Shown: positions 45,301-57,285 of the stretch, piece by piece
How the letters are laid out: each line of letters starts with the position of its first letter
Numbering within the stretch: the first letter of the stretch is position 1
Assembly (NCBI GenBank): GCA_047495785.1
Contig: JBLDXI010000041.1
Coordinates: 1 to 64,000 of the forward strand
Source: Lepidodermella squamata
Lineage: Eukaryota > Gastrotricha
Direction of reading: 5' to 3'
Length of the DNA stretch: 64,000 bases
Translations under genes and position numbers: made by a program
Notes under the pieces: generated by a model
Seen by the model: only the letters and a program-made list of their open reading frames with translations
The model's database searches: none
What the model was told of the DNA's origin: nothing

Positions 45301-46307
45301 GATACCGATGGAGTGATGTTCTGAGCCTACCGTGCCAGTGGCGCTGTTAATACTCCACTGCTTCTCTTCTCACATTGTAACTGCGAGTGGGGTAGATCTC
45401 ACGCGGCTTTGTTGTTCTACCTCCTTTTTAAACAGAACCCTCCCTCAATAAGTTATTCTCGTGTGGCGCAGTTAATACTCCACTCCGCAAGGCTTCCTTT
45501 CAAACAGGACTGCGCGACAACCGTGTAACAATATGCTGCTCTCGTCGAAGTTTTCGCCTCGTCACTCTACACAAAATCTGTCGAAGAGGGTAAACCCAGC
45601 ACGAGCACTAAGACGTCTCTCCTCTAAATTAGGCGAGACCTAATTTGCATAAATTTGAATATTCATAGAAATAAAATTGATTAGAATAAGTATTCAAAAA
45701 AGTTAAAAAGATTTGCAAGAGATTAACAAGGAAATCGACGGAAGTCTGCCGCATTCTTCAAGGACAAACTCTCGTCTTCCGACTAACAGCAGTCCCCGGA
45801 GGAGTCCGGGGACCTGCCCATCCAGATCCAACGTCTAAGTTCTTTAACCGTGGTGTGGTGTCTTCCGTTACCGTTACTTTTTTTACTACGTTGAGTCTTG
45901 CTCCAAATCCAGCCATCGTTGAGACTTGGATGAATGGTGCTTTTCACCGAAGAGGAATCTTTATTTCATTGGCAATTTTCTGAAATGACGCCATGTTTGC
46001 GTTTCAAAAAGCTGGCTTGATTCACATGGTTTATCCGTTTATTCGAAAAATGCGCTGTTCTCAGTCTCGGTATGAAAACATTTCCCTTTCAGTTCAACAA
46101 AGTGAAAGATGTTGAGGTCAACGCGTTGTCCATTCAGTTAAAGGTCTCGGAATTATCGTTGATAAATCTCACGTTCTCTGAGCATTGCAATTTTTTGTCT
46201 TCACGTTGCCAACAAATAAATGGTGGGGTAGTAGTTTATGTGTTAAAACAATGATCCGACTGATACTAAGTAACAGTTTGCCTATAGACGCGGGTATTTA
46301 CATTTAA
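42393..46307. other. Gene-poor region upstream of Argonaute
   Basis: No supported coding gene. 42393-42960 likely holds the Argonaute 5' UTR and promoter. A 22-bp unit with GTTAATACTCCACT occurs at 45338-45359 and 45463-45484. 44664-44712 can form an imperfect hairpin around ACAATG/CATTGT. The rest is AT-rich. Confidence 0.5.
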
Positions 46308-46962
46308 CTAATTTTTTCTGTACAAATGATTATTTATGATTTTGCATGAGTCTTTTATCGTTGAAATGACGATGTCGCACATGAGTGACTGCGGTAGTTC
46401 GAGACGTTTTGCGAAGTCGCGGAAGAACTTGGTGATGGTACCACGGGCTCCAACGAAGAGACCGATTACTTCGAGGGAAGTTAGATTGTATCTTTCCTTG
46501 AAGTATTCTGCGCAAGGCTCGTAGTGTGCCCGTTTTTCTTTGTCGACTTCCAGGGCTTGATCCGGGCTTTTTTCGAAGCGGATGGTAGGGTCCAAGATCC
46601 ACCCTTCGCTCGTGTTTTTATTGAAGGCGATAATGTCGACCCTTTTGAGGCCGTCATTTTCTGCGAGGCAGGAAACTTCCTCGTAGACTTCAAGGGTCTT
46701 GTTCTTACGCAAGGAGTCTGCGATCATAGTTCGCACTCTATGATGGCGGGCGTTGCGAAGCAGAGCACCGCGGGGGCAGAAACCAAGGACATGTGAGAGG
46801 GATTCATACTCGCAGTCGCAGTGGCGGCAGCGGGGTCCATCAAGGCTTCTTCCAGGCAGTGCACGAACCGCACAGGTGTCCGTCGTCATTTTGATCGCCG
46901 TAGTCCATTCGTTGACTGAGAGACCGGACTTGTTACTGATCCACTTACCTATCCTATCCTAT
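46308..46962 (-). mobile_element. 5'-truncated R2-type LINE: zinc knuckle and restriction-like endonuclease end
   Basis: An unbroken minus-strand frame of about 217 residues ends in TAG-region at 46308. It begins near WISNKSGLSVNEWTTAIKM, has a CCHC knuckle CRHCDCEYESLSHVLGFC (C-X2-C-X9-H-X4-C), then KRVDIIAF and GWILDPTIRFE, the catalytic core of the restriction-like endonuclease of R2/R4/NeSL-type non-LTR elements. The reverse transcriptase is missing, as expected for a dead-on-arrival 5'-truncated insertion. The lack of stops suggests it is recent. The 5' break coincides with the start of another repeat fragment at 46963. Confidence 0.8.
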
Positions 46963-47240
46963 GCAAATCGTTCACATCGAAGTCTCAACGCCTAAAAGTG
47001 TACAAAACCTACAATCTGTACGCTGAGGCTCACTTCCATCTTCGTTTTTTGATGAGCAAGCTATCGTGCACCAAGCAGTCCCACCTGTTAAGACACTTCA
47101 AGTGTTTTTATTTCTTCATTTAACTGTAGATTCTAATTCTTGTTGTGTGTTTTCTTTGTAATAGCCTGATGATAGTCCGCGCAAGGACCGAAACATCGCT
47201 TTCAAATAAAGTTGTTGCTAAAAGCAACCTGCGGTCGCTT
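46963..47240 (+). mobile_element. Retroelement fragment with a CTGATGA...GAAAC terminus
   Basis: A plus-strand frame from about 46935 to TAA at 47121-47123 contains LKVYKTYNLYAEAHFHLRFL and SKLSCTKQSHLLRHFKC. It is followed by CTGATGA (47166-47172), a stem GTCC/GGAC, GAAAC (47190-47194) and AATAAA. This layout recalls the terminal repeats of Penelope-like elements, which carry hammerhead-like motifs, but the family is not certain. The R2-type LINE abuts its left end. Confidence 0.35.
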
Positions 47241-49286
47241 TCTTGTTCGCTTAACCTTTATCCTACTCGGGTATTTATCTCATCACAGTATTCAGTTTAT
47301 TCAGTGTTTTTTTAAGCATGTTACACAAGTTACAATGTCACAACCAAAATCGAAGTAACGTCTGGAAAAGACTGCTATAACTTTATTTTTAGGAGGTTTC
47401 GGGGCCTTTTCCAGTGGAAAATCCTCAACACTTCCTCGCTCCGCTCGTATTAATGGTAAAAATTACGTGGAATTTTCACCGATGCAGGACAAAAATGTTC
47501 GTTTTCGGTAACTACCAAAAAATCGTTTGTAACAACCAATCGTTTGCTTAAAAAAAACCCGGGTTTATTCCTATTTTTTGCAAGGGAATTCTCTTGGTGA
47601 ACTTCCACAATCCACACTCTTTCCATATCAAGCAGTTATCGAATTTAGCTTGGTTGATTAACGGGTTTGTGCGCATCGAATTCGCCTCACTTTTTTGGTT
47701 ACCCTGTACTATAATGCATGATAACAGAAAAGGTTTCTTGCTTCTGTTAACAATTTGCCTCAATTATTTTTTTATTCAGAAATGACAAGAATTGCCAAAA
47801 TATATCTCCCTCAGGCCATACGACGTGCTATACCTCATATGCGTAGGAAGTAAAAGGATTGAAATTATTTGCTAGACTAAAAAGAGATACGATAGATTGG
47901 ACAAACAACTGCTGCAGACGGATTTCCCCTTAGGATATGTCGCTCTTCATCCCATGCTTCATCCTTATCAAAAATCAAATGAAACGAGTGAACGAATGTT
48001 ACGCACGATTACGCATGAGAAGGCAGCCAAATAGCTAAGTATCGATTTTCGAATTCTAAGATATACGGGAATCATTCCTACATTGTCACGTGAATAATAC
48101 AATATTATTTTCCACCCACTCCCGGTAAGGGTAATGCAGTTATTTCAGCTACTTACACATGATCATCGTTCTTCATGCCCATTCAATCTCACGACGCATG
48201 ATACACATTTCAATCATGCATGCCTCACGTTTGGGGTTGGCTTGAAGCAATGCCATTTCATTTCCCATCGGCAATCTGCTCAGTGATGAACTTGTTATTC
48301 ATTCAAGTTGAAATTTTTAATCGGGAAATAATTGCTGTTGAAAAATATATATGTCTCTGGTGATCATTTATACATCCTCAAGGGGAGCACCTACGTTATT
48401 TATTTGACTCTCTGAGCGATAGATACAGTTCATCAATGAAACGCGTCGTTTATTTTGTAGGTTGATTCAAACCCGCGTCGAAATGCCCTTCCACTTTAAG
48501 TGAAATAAGTTTTCATGCGCAGGTGTAATGCATTTCCGTAGAGGAGACCAAGCATCAAACTAGCCGATGCCATTAGGACAGCCGAAATTCGCGCTTTCGT
48601 GCTTGCCTCTTCCGCTCAACTCGCATCCGTCTAAATTTTAGATGAGGAGCATGAATTCGTGACTTGGCGGCTATTCCGCGGCAAGAAAGCATGAACACGT
48701 CGAGACAGACTTATATACCCCTGCCTTGTTTCCATCGCGTCATTAATGTTTTTCTCTTTTTCTACTCATCTTCAATCTGGCTGAGTACAGAGCGTTAGTG
48801 CTTAAGTTTCAGCCAGTTGTGGGTGAGCGCAAACGCGCTTTCCAAATGCCACTCTCGGTGATGTTTGAGCAAATTTGGCGCCATGTTATTGGCACAGGCA
48901 TAATCGATAGACATGAGTGGTACTCATTAGAACTGTATTGCTCACAACTTGGCATCGCAACCCTCGACGAAACCTTCGCGCGATGAATTTGGCAAATATT
49001 GGGCGTATATTATTCTGATTAAGTCTTATTCCCATTGGGTTAGCTCGATGAAAATAATTATGCGCCTCACGCTTCATGTGGGCGATAGGTTTGCCCGTGA
49101 AGTTTATTCCACACCTACGGTCTCTTCAGAATCCTCGTCTCAAATTCGCTGCGAGCCAGTTAGAAACCTAACGGACTAGCATAAGATTTAAGTACGCCTG
49201 ACACGGCCATTTTTCGATTGATAAGTTTGCCTAACACAGGCTTTTTCTTTGCCAAACGCTATATGAAAATCCCTGTGGCACCAAGT
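47241..49286. other. Intergenic upstream of the neuropeptide genes
   Basis: AT-rich, no supported gene. A TATATA-containing stretch at 48710-48717 could be a promoter element but lies 570 bp before the first precursor. Confidence 0.45.
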
Positions 49287-49520
49287 ATGACCCAAATAGC
49301 CATGGTTATCGTCTTTGCGATTGCCATTCAGCTAGCCAGCTCGCTACCGACTAACAGCGGCGATGAGCGAATTGAAATGTGGAAAGTTTTTCAGCACGCA
49401 GAGCACGAACGCGAACTGGCTCGAGACCTGCAAAGCCTCATGGGAGCAGCCGAGTCGAGAAACGCTGCGAGCCAGAAGCGAACTTGGGATGCTGAGGCAA
49501 ACTTCGGTTGGGGAAAATAA
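49287..49520 (+). CDS. Neuropeptide precursor 1, W(X7)W-amide (MIP/allatostatin-B-like)
   Basis: Single-exon precursor of 77 aa from the ATG at 49287; an in-frame ATG at 49263 would add eight residues. The signal peptide is MTQIAMVIVFAIAIQLASS. The only dibasic site near the end, KR, releases TWDAEANFGW followed by GK and the stop, so the Gly would become a C-terminal amide. Two Trp separated by seven residues with a terminal W-amide resemble myoinhibitory peptide/allatostatin-B peptides (usually W-X6-W-amide) and nematode NLP-38. The linker is a helical acidic spacer. AATAAA lies at 49600. The next gene encodes a close paralogue. Confidence 0.8.
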   Translation: MTQIAMVIVFAIAIQLASSLPTNSGDERIEMWKVFQHAEHERELARDLQSLMGAAESRNAASQKRTWDAEANFGWGK

Positions 49521-49599
49521 TACAACCTAGAAACCCACCCACCCCTGCTTAAAATTCAGCGCGCAATCAAAAACATTTTATAACATATCGCAACATGAA

Positions 49600-49605
49600 A
49601 ATAAA
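49600..49605 (+). terminator. Polyadenylation signal of neuropeptide gene 1
   Basis: AATAAA 80 bp after the stop codon, in an AT-rich 3' flank. Confidence 0.6.
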
Positions 49606-49824
49606 TATGTAACTATAGTAACTATTTTGCTGTAATTGTAATCGGGCTAATGCTTCTTGTCAGAACTGGTGTTGTCTGTTACTATTAAAAACACTGTCAT
49701 CATCATCATCATCATCTTTTCGATTCTTAATTTCGATTAAATTCAGAATTCAGCTTTGAGATGTTTATTTGAATTTTTATGCACCTCTAGCTATTAAAGA
49801 AAACTATTCTATTTGACAAGCATC

Positions 49825-50083
49825 ATGCACGCGAAAGTCATAGCCGTTCTGATTCTGTCGATGATAGTAGTTGCTGAACTGAGTTCGGCTGCTCCACAGA
49901 AGCGTAGCGCTGAGTGGTCTCTAAATGAATTGTTGGACCAAGTCGCAGATCAGGCTATTGGTGAGTCACCCGACAGCTCGGAAGCCAAGCGAGAGTGGGA
50001 TGTTGAGGTAGGAATTTCATCACATGGTTGACGCAGTGTCATAATTTTGTTATCCCTAGTCGAGTCTTGGTTGGGGTAAATGA
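49825..50083 (+). CDS. Neuropeptide precursor 2, W(X7)W-amide (MIP/allatostatin-B-like)
   Basis: Exons 49825-50007 and 50060-50083 join in phase 0 to 68 aa. The signal peptide MHAKVIAVLILSMIVVAELS is followed by a KR site, a spacer, a second KR site and EWDVESSLGW-GK-stop. The peptide therefore ends GW-amide and has the same W-X7-W spacing as precursor 1. The 52-nt intron splits the peptide itself, between EWDVE and SSLGW; precursor 1 has no intron there. A polyA signal is at 50265. Gene order, strand and shared architecture point to tandem duplication. Confidence 0.8.
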
Positions 50084-50264
50084 ATGCTGATCTCGCTCGA
50101 ATCATACAGTCACGCTAAATTGTTTGATCCGTGAATTGGTATTGCGTAAATTTGTTCATCTTGCCGCACCCAGTGATTTCATGTTTACCATTACTTGCAC
50201 TCCATGAATTTCGCAGAGAACGTCTCATGCTAGCTGGAAAATGCTGCAGCTCTTGTAATAATCC

Positions 50265-50270
50265 AATAAA
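50265..50270 (+). terminator. Polyadenylation signal of neuropeptide gene 2
   Basis: AATAAA about 180 bp after the stop. Confidence 0.55.
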
Positions 50271-50857
50271 GAAATAGCAGGTTTTGATGAAAGCAATTCA
50301 AACAACACCACGGCGTAAATGTTTCGAAGTTTTTATTTTGAAACTCCATCTCAATTCCAAAATAGTAGCGGTCAGCTGTTCAAGTTTATAGTATCGAAAG
50401 AAAACTGTTCTATATTACCGATAGCTTTGACAATAAGATGGATTTTTTCCCACATGCACATTTTCGGAAGCTGTTCATGATATTTATTCGGTTGACGCAA
50501 AAAGCAGGCGAATATTTAACCTCAAGACTTGAAGAGTTTTTCAATCAATCAATCAATAATACGTTACAATAATAAATTCAAAATCAACAATAATAACTAT
50601 TTACTAATTAGTGCATAATAATCAGTATGATTTATTCTCTCAATTACTATGCTTAGAGCGGAAAATAGCGTATCCGCATACCCTGCAAATGATCTCAAAG
50701 AGCTCGAGGGCAGAAAGTTCAAGTCAGGCGTTTCAACTGCACGTGCATCTAGGGATATGAAGATTGGGGTCCATTACATTGATCGCATAGAGAAGAGCTA
50801 GCGATAAAAACTGGGACAGGTGAGACAAAATAGAAATACTTCGGAGGTTGCAATATT
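50271..50857. other. Intergenic, nothing seen
   Basis: AT-rich with short TCAA and AAT runs. No coding or structured RNA signal recognised. Confidence 0.5.
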
Positions 50858-51262
50858 TCAGCGGCTGATCGTTTTTGCAATGACTGCATTAGGCAGAGCG
50901 GATGAGCTATTGGTCAAGTCTACACGATGGAAGAACTTGGAGATTGATGCAACTTTCTTGAGACTGTTATAGTGGGCAAAAAGACCAGGCAGTTCATGGT
51001 TCATAGATGTGGCGACTGAGAAAATGGCAAAATCTTCAACGCCATAGAAATTATTAGAATAGGTTAAAATATCAAGCACTCATTTTTCCAAATCCGTAGA
51101 TTACAAAAGAAAACAATGAACGCTAGCAAACGCAAGTTATTAGAGATTCCCAACAGACGGAATGATTTCCCGGTTTTGAAACGGTGCTGCCGGCCAGCAA
51201 CACCTCCAGCGCGCTGGCGAGCTTCTACAAATGTATTCAAGATCGAAAGCTTGAAGGGAGCA
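50858..51262 (-). pseudogene. Possible remnant of a glutathione S-transferase C-terminal domain
   Basis: On the minus strand, KLASALEVLLAGSTVSKPGN (about 51227-51168) and, after a gap with stops, NNFYGVEDFAIFSVATSM and LPGLFAHYNSLKKVASI (51055-50945) resemble the helical C-terminal half of sigma-type GSTs (the VDFAIF and YP-LKK-positions). There is no N-terminal thioredoxin-like half between this and the P4-ATPase stop at 51375. It is a fragment or a misreading; the match is by eye only. Confidence 0.25.
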
Positions 51263-51374
51263 CGCGAGAAATTCAAGTAAGAAAAAATATCAATATTTGC
51301 ATTTGAGTTATAATTATAATAGGTATTCTAGTACTTCTCAGTAACAAAACTAGAAATTATCGACAATGCTCTAT

Positions 51375-54300
51375 TCATAATCTTGTACCGAAAACATCGT
51401 CGTTGTCAGGGTCACGGCTAGGCCTCGCCTCCGCAGACTCGAAATTCCCGTTTTCAGGCTCGTTCGGCACCGCGTTGTCGACTTCCTCGAACTCAGTGGC
51501 GAGGGCTTCGCAAGAATGGCGCATCGAGGCTAGGTCCGATTCCGAAACTTCAGTTACAGGCGTTTCCGTCATACGTGGTGCTTCCGAAGCTGTTCGTTGA
51601 TGGCCAGTCGAAACGAGCCCGGCCAACCTTGCAGTACTTGACAACGCGGACGGTTGCAGCCGACCGGGGCGCACCTGTTGCTGACTGACAGCCCTGAAAT
51701 GTACAAGAAAAATTATCAACTCATTCAAACATGAGAGTTTGATTTTTAGAAAATGCACTCAGCCCCTGTAGTGACGGTGAAGGCATCTATTTACTCAGGT
51801 TTAGCAAGTTAGTTTAGCAAGTTAGTAGCTCTTGGCCAGCAAAGACGTTAGGATTTCTAACAAACGCAAACCGACTAAAACCGTAATCCTGCATGATTGA
51901 GAAGATTGAGACTATTGTATGTTATTCTTGCTACATAAGAATTTCTTTCAACCACATGCTCAGTAAGTATCCCAAGAGATATAGATTGCCGATGTATGGT
52001 AGAAGATAAAACAAATAAATTCTCTGAAATAAACACCCGAGAAAACTTATAGGTGACCTTTTGTAAAATTAGGAAACACCAAACCACAATTGTGAAGCCA
52101 AATACAGTGAAAGGCCATGTTAGTAAAAGCAATATCGAACTACAAAGCACCCGAAATACTGACTGCACTCTACACACTAGGAAATTTTTGTACACCATGA
52201 TCATGCAAACCTCGAATCAGTTTGGTAAGTCGGAGTAACGGGCGATGATGCACGACGTACAACACTAACGGGACATTCGCAACATTTAAAGTTGAAGCAA
52301 ATGCGATGCAATTAAAAATAATCACGTGACTTACCCCAATTGCTGTTTGATAGAAGGGCCTCTTTTGGCTAATCGAATGGATTCGCGGGCACCAGGTACC
52401 AGCCAGCTTTGCACAAGTCGACCGGTTGTGATGAGCCGGCCGTATCCTTCCGATTGCGAGAACGCGAAGCTCGAGCGGTGGCGCTGAATGCCTGCGGCTC
52501 CCGAAGTCGGAGCAGTCGCCAGACGCTGGCGAGCTGAGAGGACTGACGGCGAGAAAATGGACGTGATTCCGCCTCCTGGCGCCAGATTGCTCGTGCCTGT
52601 AGCTGACGTCGGGCGCGGCAGAGTCGATGACGACGTGGCAGACGGGGGGAACTGCTTATCACGAACTTCTTGCTGTAGGATACGTGCTCTCACAGAGAGT
52701 GTGGGCCGAATGCGCCAGTAGAAAAATTTGAGCGCAAAAATCGGAAGCGTGCATATGGTTATCGCAATGATAGCGAGCAACCAAAACAGTGGTGATAGCC
52801 ACACGTGCGTGAACACGTGTACAAATTTAAAGGCTGCGGCATCCGGGTCGCTCTCATAGAACACGGGGCTGTGCACGAATGCGGTCATGGCGAAGAAGAA
52901 CGCCAAGCTGCCCCAGATGAAGAAGTGATGCAGGCCAGTCCAGAAGTTGGTCACCATAGCAATGCGAAATGTTACCAATAGCATCAGCACCGTATCAGTT
53001 GCAATAGCAACCGATTGTAGATCCGCCACCTGACTAGAGGTGTCGGCAAGGCCTAGGAATATGGTCATCATAATGATCAACGCGCAAAACGTTCCATCCA
53101 GAATAGAGAAAAGAAACGCTCGCCAATTGAATAGCGCATTTTGCTTGCCAGGCTCGTACAGGCGAGGTAACGCCACGGAGTAAAAATCGTTGACATCTTG
53201 CTCGAAACACGACAGAATTAGCACGGGCCAAGACGTCAGAAATAGATTGTAAACGGTAATAAACTCCTCGGATAAAATTGGCTGGGCAGTGAAGCCGCAG
53301 AAAAACGAGAAGAACAGGTGTAAAATAGTGAACGAAAAGTTTTTGAAGAAAAAGAAGTTGAGAAAGGCAGCAATGCGACGGTAGCCCCATCGACCGTGAA
53401 CAAATAGCAGCCGTTGCAGGTAGCGAAATTGCGCGATTGAATAATCGGATGCGTATACTGCCTGTAGGCCTTCCTGGCCCGATATTCCGACGCCGATGTG
53501 CGCAGTTTTGATCATACCCACGTCATTAGCGCCGTCACCGATCGCTAACGTCGTCACACCAAGACGGCGTTTCGCCATGTCAACGACAAGAGACTTCTGC
53601 AATGGCGTCACGCGACAACACATGACAGTGGTGCACTTCCTCGCCACTGTGATCAAGTCTTCCTCGACACCAGGCACTCCAAATGCATGCTCGAGAGCTA
53701 GTCCACTGATAACCAGGGCGAATCCACCGAACTTCTCGCGCGGCGGAACAGGGCTTGGGGTTGGGCAGGATATCACACTCGGAGAAGAGGCAACGAATGA
53801 AGTCAACGACGAAGACATGGACATCAAATGTCCTGAGCTAAGGTATGAACGAATCGGCGTTTCGCCGGGTACAAATCGTTCGATTTGGTTGCGGATGTCT
53901 TTTAGCCTAGTGGCGACTTCATAAGAGGTGCCATCATCAATCACAAAATCCTGCATAGCGGGCGTTAATAGACTGCACGAATAGCCAATATTAACTGCAG
54001 TTTCGAGTTTGTCTCCGGTCAATACCCATACTTTTATTCCGGCTGCAGTCAACTTGTGCAGTGTTTCTGGAACGCCTTGTTGGAGTTTGTCTTCTATGGC
54101 GGTAGCACCGAGTAACATGTAGTCACGTTCAACCTCATCAAACGCAGCATCCAGCGCTTTCTGCCTGATGTCGTTGTCAACAATTTGATTGGCGGTGTTG
54201 AAGCGCTCGTTCCAGCCTTTATAGAATTCGAAATCGAACTCGCGCTTGCAAATAACTAGCGTTCTCAAGCCAGACAGCGCAAAAGAATCCAAATGCTGTT

Positions 54301-56931
54301 GTGTCTGATTACGCAATGCATCTTGACCAGGAGCGAGACGAGAAAACATGATGGAATCGGCACCCTTTGACAAAATAAATATTCGGCTGCGGTGCTGAAG
54401 AATGACTGACATGCGTTTTCGATCAGAGTTGAAATCAATGATCTGCAAGAGTTCGTAAGCCTCCGAAGAGCCATTTACTTCAATCACAACACTCTCTGAT
54501 GAACGGCATTTGTAAACGAAGCCGAAGTTGCGGGCTGCCGAGACGAGCGCACCTTCATCCGGCGACTGTGCCTGGTATATCAGCTCTCCATTCTTGGTGT
54601 CAGACATCACCGTATGGCAAAGAGAGAGAGAGCGGAGAAATTCGATCACGGGCGGCTTGCCTTCGGAAACGGCATCAACCAACCGCTGGTCGAACCAATA
54701 AAAATTGCGCTCAGCCATTGGGTTCCATGAAAAACCAATACGGTAACGCTCGCGATTAGCGTCTGTTATTTCGACAGGTCGGCCATTTACCAAGCACGGC
54801 CCGTAACACTCGCCTCCAATCGAGCACTTGTTGAATGTCATCACATTCTGTGTCAAGGTGCCCGTTTTATCGGAGAAGATGTATTCGATTTGTCCGAGTT
54901 GCTCACTGAGGGTGGTCGTGTTAACGTTAGCCGGCTGGTCTTTAGGAGCGTAGTACATCTTCAGGTCAGAATTTATCCACTGCGAGTTTATGAAACGAAA
55001 TACTTCGACACTACAAAACAAAAAACAGTTACATGTAAACTTGCTGCAGAAGAACCGCAGATTATCTCATTTTAAAATTGTCAACTATTTTAATATGTAT
55101 TAAAAATTACAAGGTTCGATGATCAACTCGATCGTTAACTCAAAAAAACCATAATTTTTACGAAATCTAGTGCCGGAGTCTCAAATTTAGCATAAATCCT
55201 AATTTAGGGTGCACCTTTAGCATTTTTTACTGGTTATTCAATGAAAAACCAAAAAGATTTTCGTTTTTCGTTTCGTTTAAAAAACCCAACAATGATAACT
55301 TACGTTACAACTAGGCTGATGGGCACCAGAGTATTGAGCAGAATTAAATACGAAAAAAATCGTACGAATGCGGAGAAGATTGATGAACCAGACTGTTGCA
55401 CGAAGGCAAGTTCGAAATAGTAATCCGCTGTCAATTCAGGAATGAACGTCGCCAGAGTGAGGAAGAAACAAAGAATTAGCAACAGGATAAAAATGGCCAG
55501 AATCTGACGATCGAGCATGATGTCGATGTTAGTTCTTTTTAGCTTTGCTTTTCCCGAATTGCGAACCAACTTTGTGTCGCGCCCGGCAAAGACCACCAAG
55601 CAGTAAATCCATTTCGTATTTCGGACGACGCATCCTCGAAGCAGTAGATGTTCATTCAAAAGTCTGAACTGCCTACCGCGCCATAGCAATATTCCGTCGA
55701 ATTTGTTCAGGTTGTTGTTAGGCTCCTCACAATGCACTTCACCATCAAAATTTGACAGCATATCCTCAGTGTTGATGCCTGTCATCTCCAGCAGTCCGTT
55801 TTTCACCTTCAAATTAGTTTCACCGTCCAGTTCCTTAGTCTCAACAAAGCATAAATTGTACAACTCGCTCGTTGATAGAATGAAACAATCAGCCTAACAG
55901 AGATGTGAATGTCAAACCTGAAGCAAATAATAAAAGCACTCACAGTAACGAAATCATCACATTCCAGCTTGATTATGTCGCCCACCACAACGTTTTCCCA
56001 GACTTCTTCGACTAGTTTGCCGTCTCTCACCAACAAACATCGTCGATTGTTCACTCGGTGATCGTTTTTATGCCGTTGCTATATCCAATGATTAAATTCG
56101 AATAAGCAATACGAAGCAAGTGCCAACTACTTACATAATCGTCATAGGCATCTTTGATCGCTGACATTGTTAGGACGAAAATCAGCGGCAAAATAGTGGT
56201 AACAGGGCTCAAAGATGTCATTACAGGGCAGAACTGCAAACATTATACACAAGTCAATGGAGACATTCATGGAAGTGTAAATAAGTCATACTTGAAGAAT
56301 GAGCAAAACGAGAAAATAAATGTTCGCTACTCTGTGGAACTGCTCGTACAGATTCCGTGGCAGGAAGGTAAATATATTGTATTTTGCAGTTTTGATCCGA
56401 TTGTTCTGAAAAAAGGCAATGAAGTGACAATAATTCAGGGCAGCTCAATAAGTTACTAACAGCGTATTGAAATTGAGAATTATGTTGCGGATTGTTAGCC
56501 TTGATGATTCGAGCTGCAAGAAAGCAGTACAGTTAAGACAAAGATCGCGAAATGGATAGAAAACGGTTACTCAATCTTTGCGTTCCTTGTGCATCTGGCG
56601 CACTTGATGCTAGCGAAGGGGCACTGCTCGCATGGTGCTTAGTGAAGGTCCGCCTATTGCTTCGACGATGAATCGATTGTGAAAGACGAGCGAGAGTTTT
56701 TGACGGATTGGCTAAGCTCACAACCTGACGAAAAAACGAAGATACTTGATGCAGAATGCGCGAGGAAGGCCGATTGACGGGTGTCTGTTGATGGGAGCAA
56801 TCCAGTGACGGCTGAACAATTTGCACGCTTGGTAGATTCTGTGCGGCATTGTTCGATTCAGACTCGCCAAGCCCAATATCAGGCTCGTGCGAAACAACGG
56901 CCGCCACATCTTGTAAACGTAGTGATGCCAT
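51375..56931 (-). CDS. P4-type phospholipid flippase, ATP8B-like
   Basis: Eight exons: 56931-56571, 56513-56461, 56405-56292, 56233-56135, 56078-55944, 55893-55304, 55010-52335, 51693-51375. They sum to 1448 aa. P4-ATPases flip aminophospholipids to the cytosolic leaflet, usually with a CDC50 partner. Visible motifs: RIIKANN and [15 protein letters not shown] at the entry of TM1, DGET of the actuator, PISL in TM4, the phosphorylated D498 in [35 protein letters not shown], and about ten membrane spans. The first cytosolic block matches class-1 ATP8B better than ATP8A. The N-terminal 120 residues and the Ser-rich C-terminal tail are lineage-specific. The 641-nt last intron is large. An alternative end reading into that intron stops at once after QLG. 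Confidence 0.94.
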
Positions 56932-57285
56932 TAAGGGCCAAGGTCCCTGTTGTAGTTCAGAACCAGCATGCTCGATCCATCAAAACGAATATAGCAAATT
57001 ATCTAAGCCATGAAGAGAGGAGATGAATCATTCAATAACAATTTATTCCCACCGAGGAACTGAGCTAGTAATTAAATCCTATATTTAAAATCTTATTTTG
57101 CACAACAGGGCACATTGATTTGAGTGAAAGTATCCAGCTTTTAAAGCTAGAAAAAAGACAATAGTACTGTGAGAAACAAAGATGGACGCTTCTAACACCG
57201 ATCAATGGCTTTAAATACCCGTTACAAGACGCGGTATTCAGACGAAGCTGGAGGCGACCAGTTGACACAACCACAAGACAAAATC

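Noticed and set aside
45338-45484. Two copies of a 22-bp unit with GTTAATACTCCACT
   Set aside because: Likely local duplication; no structure or neighbouring gene explains it.
47166-47194. Canonical hammerhead ribozyme
   Set aside because: CTGATGA and GAAAC are present, but the base pairs next to the core (10.1-11.1 and 10.2-11.2) do not form and stems I and III are not evident, so I only note a resemblance.
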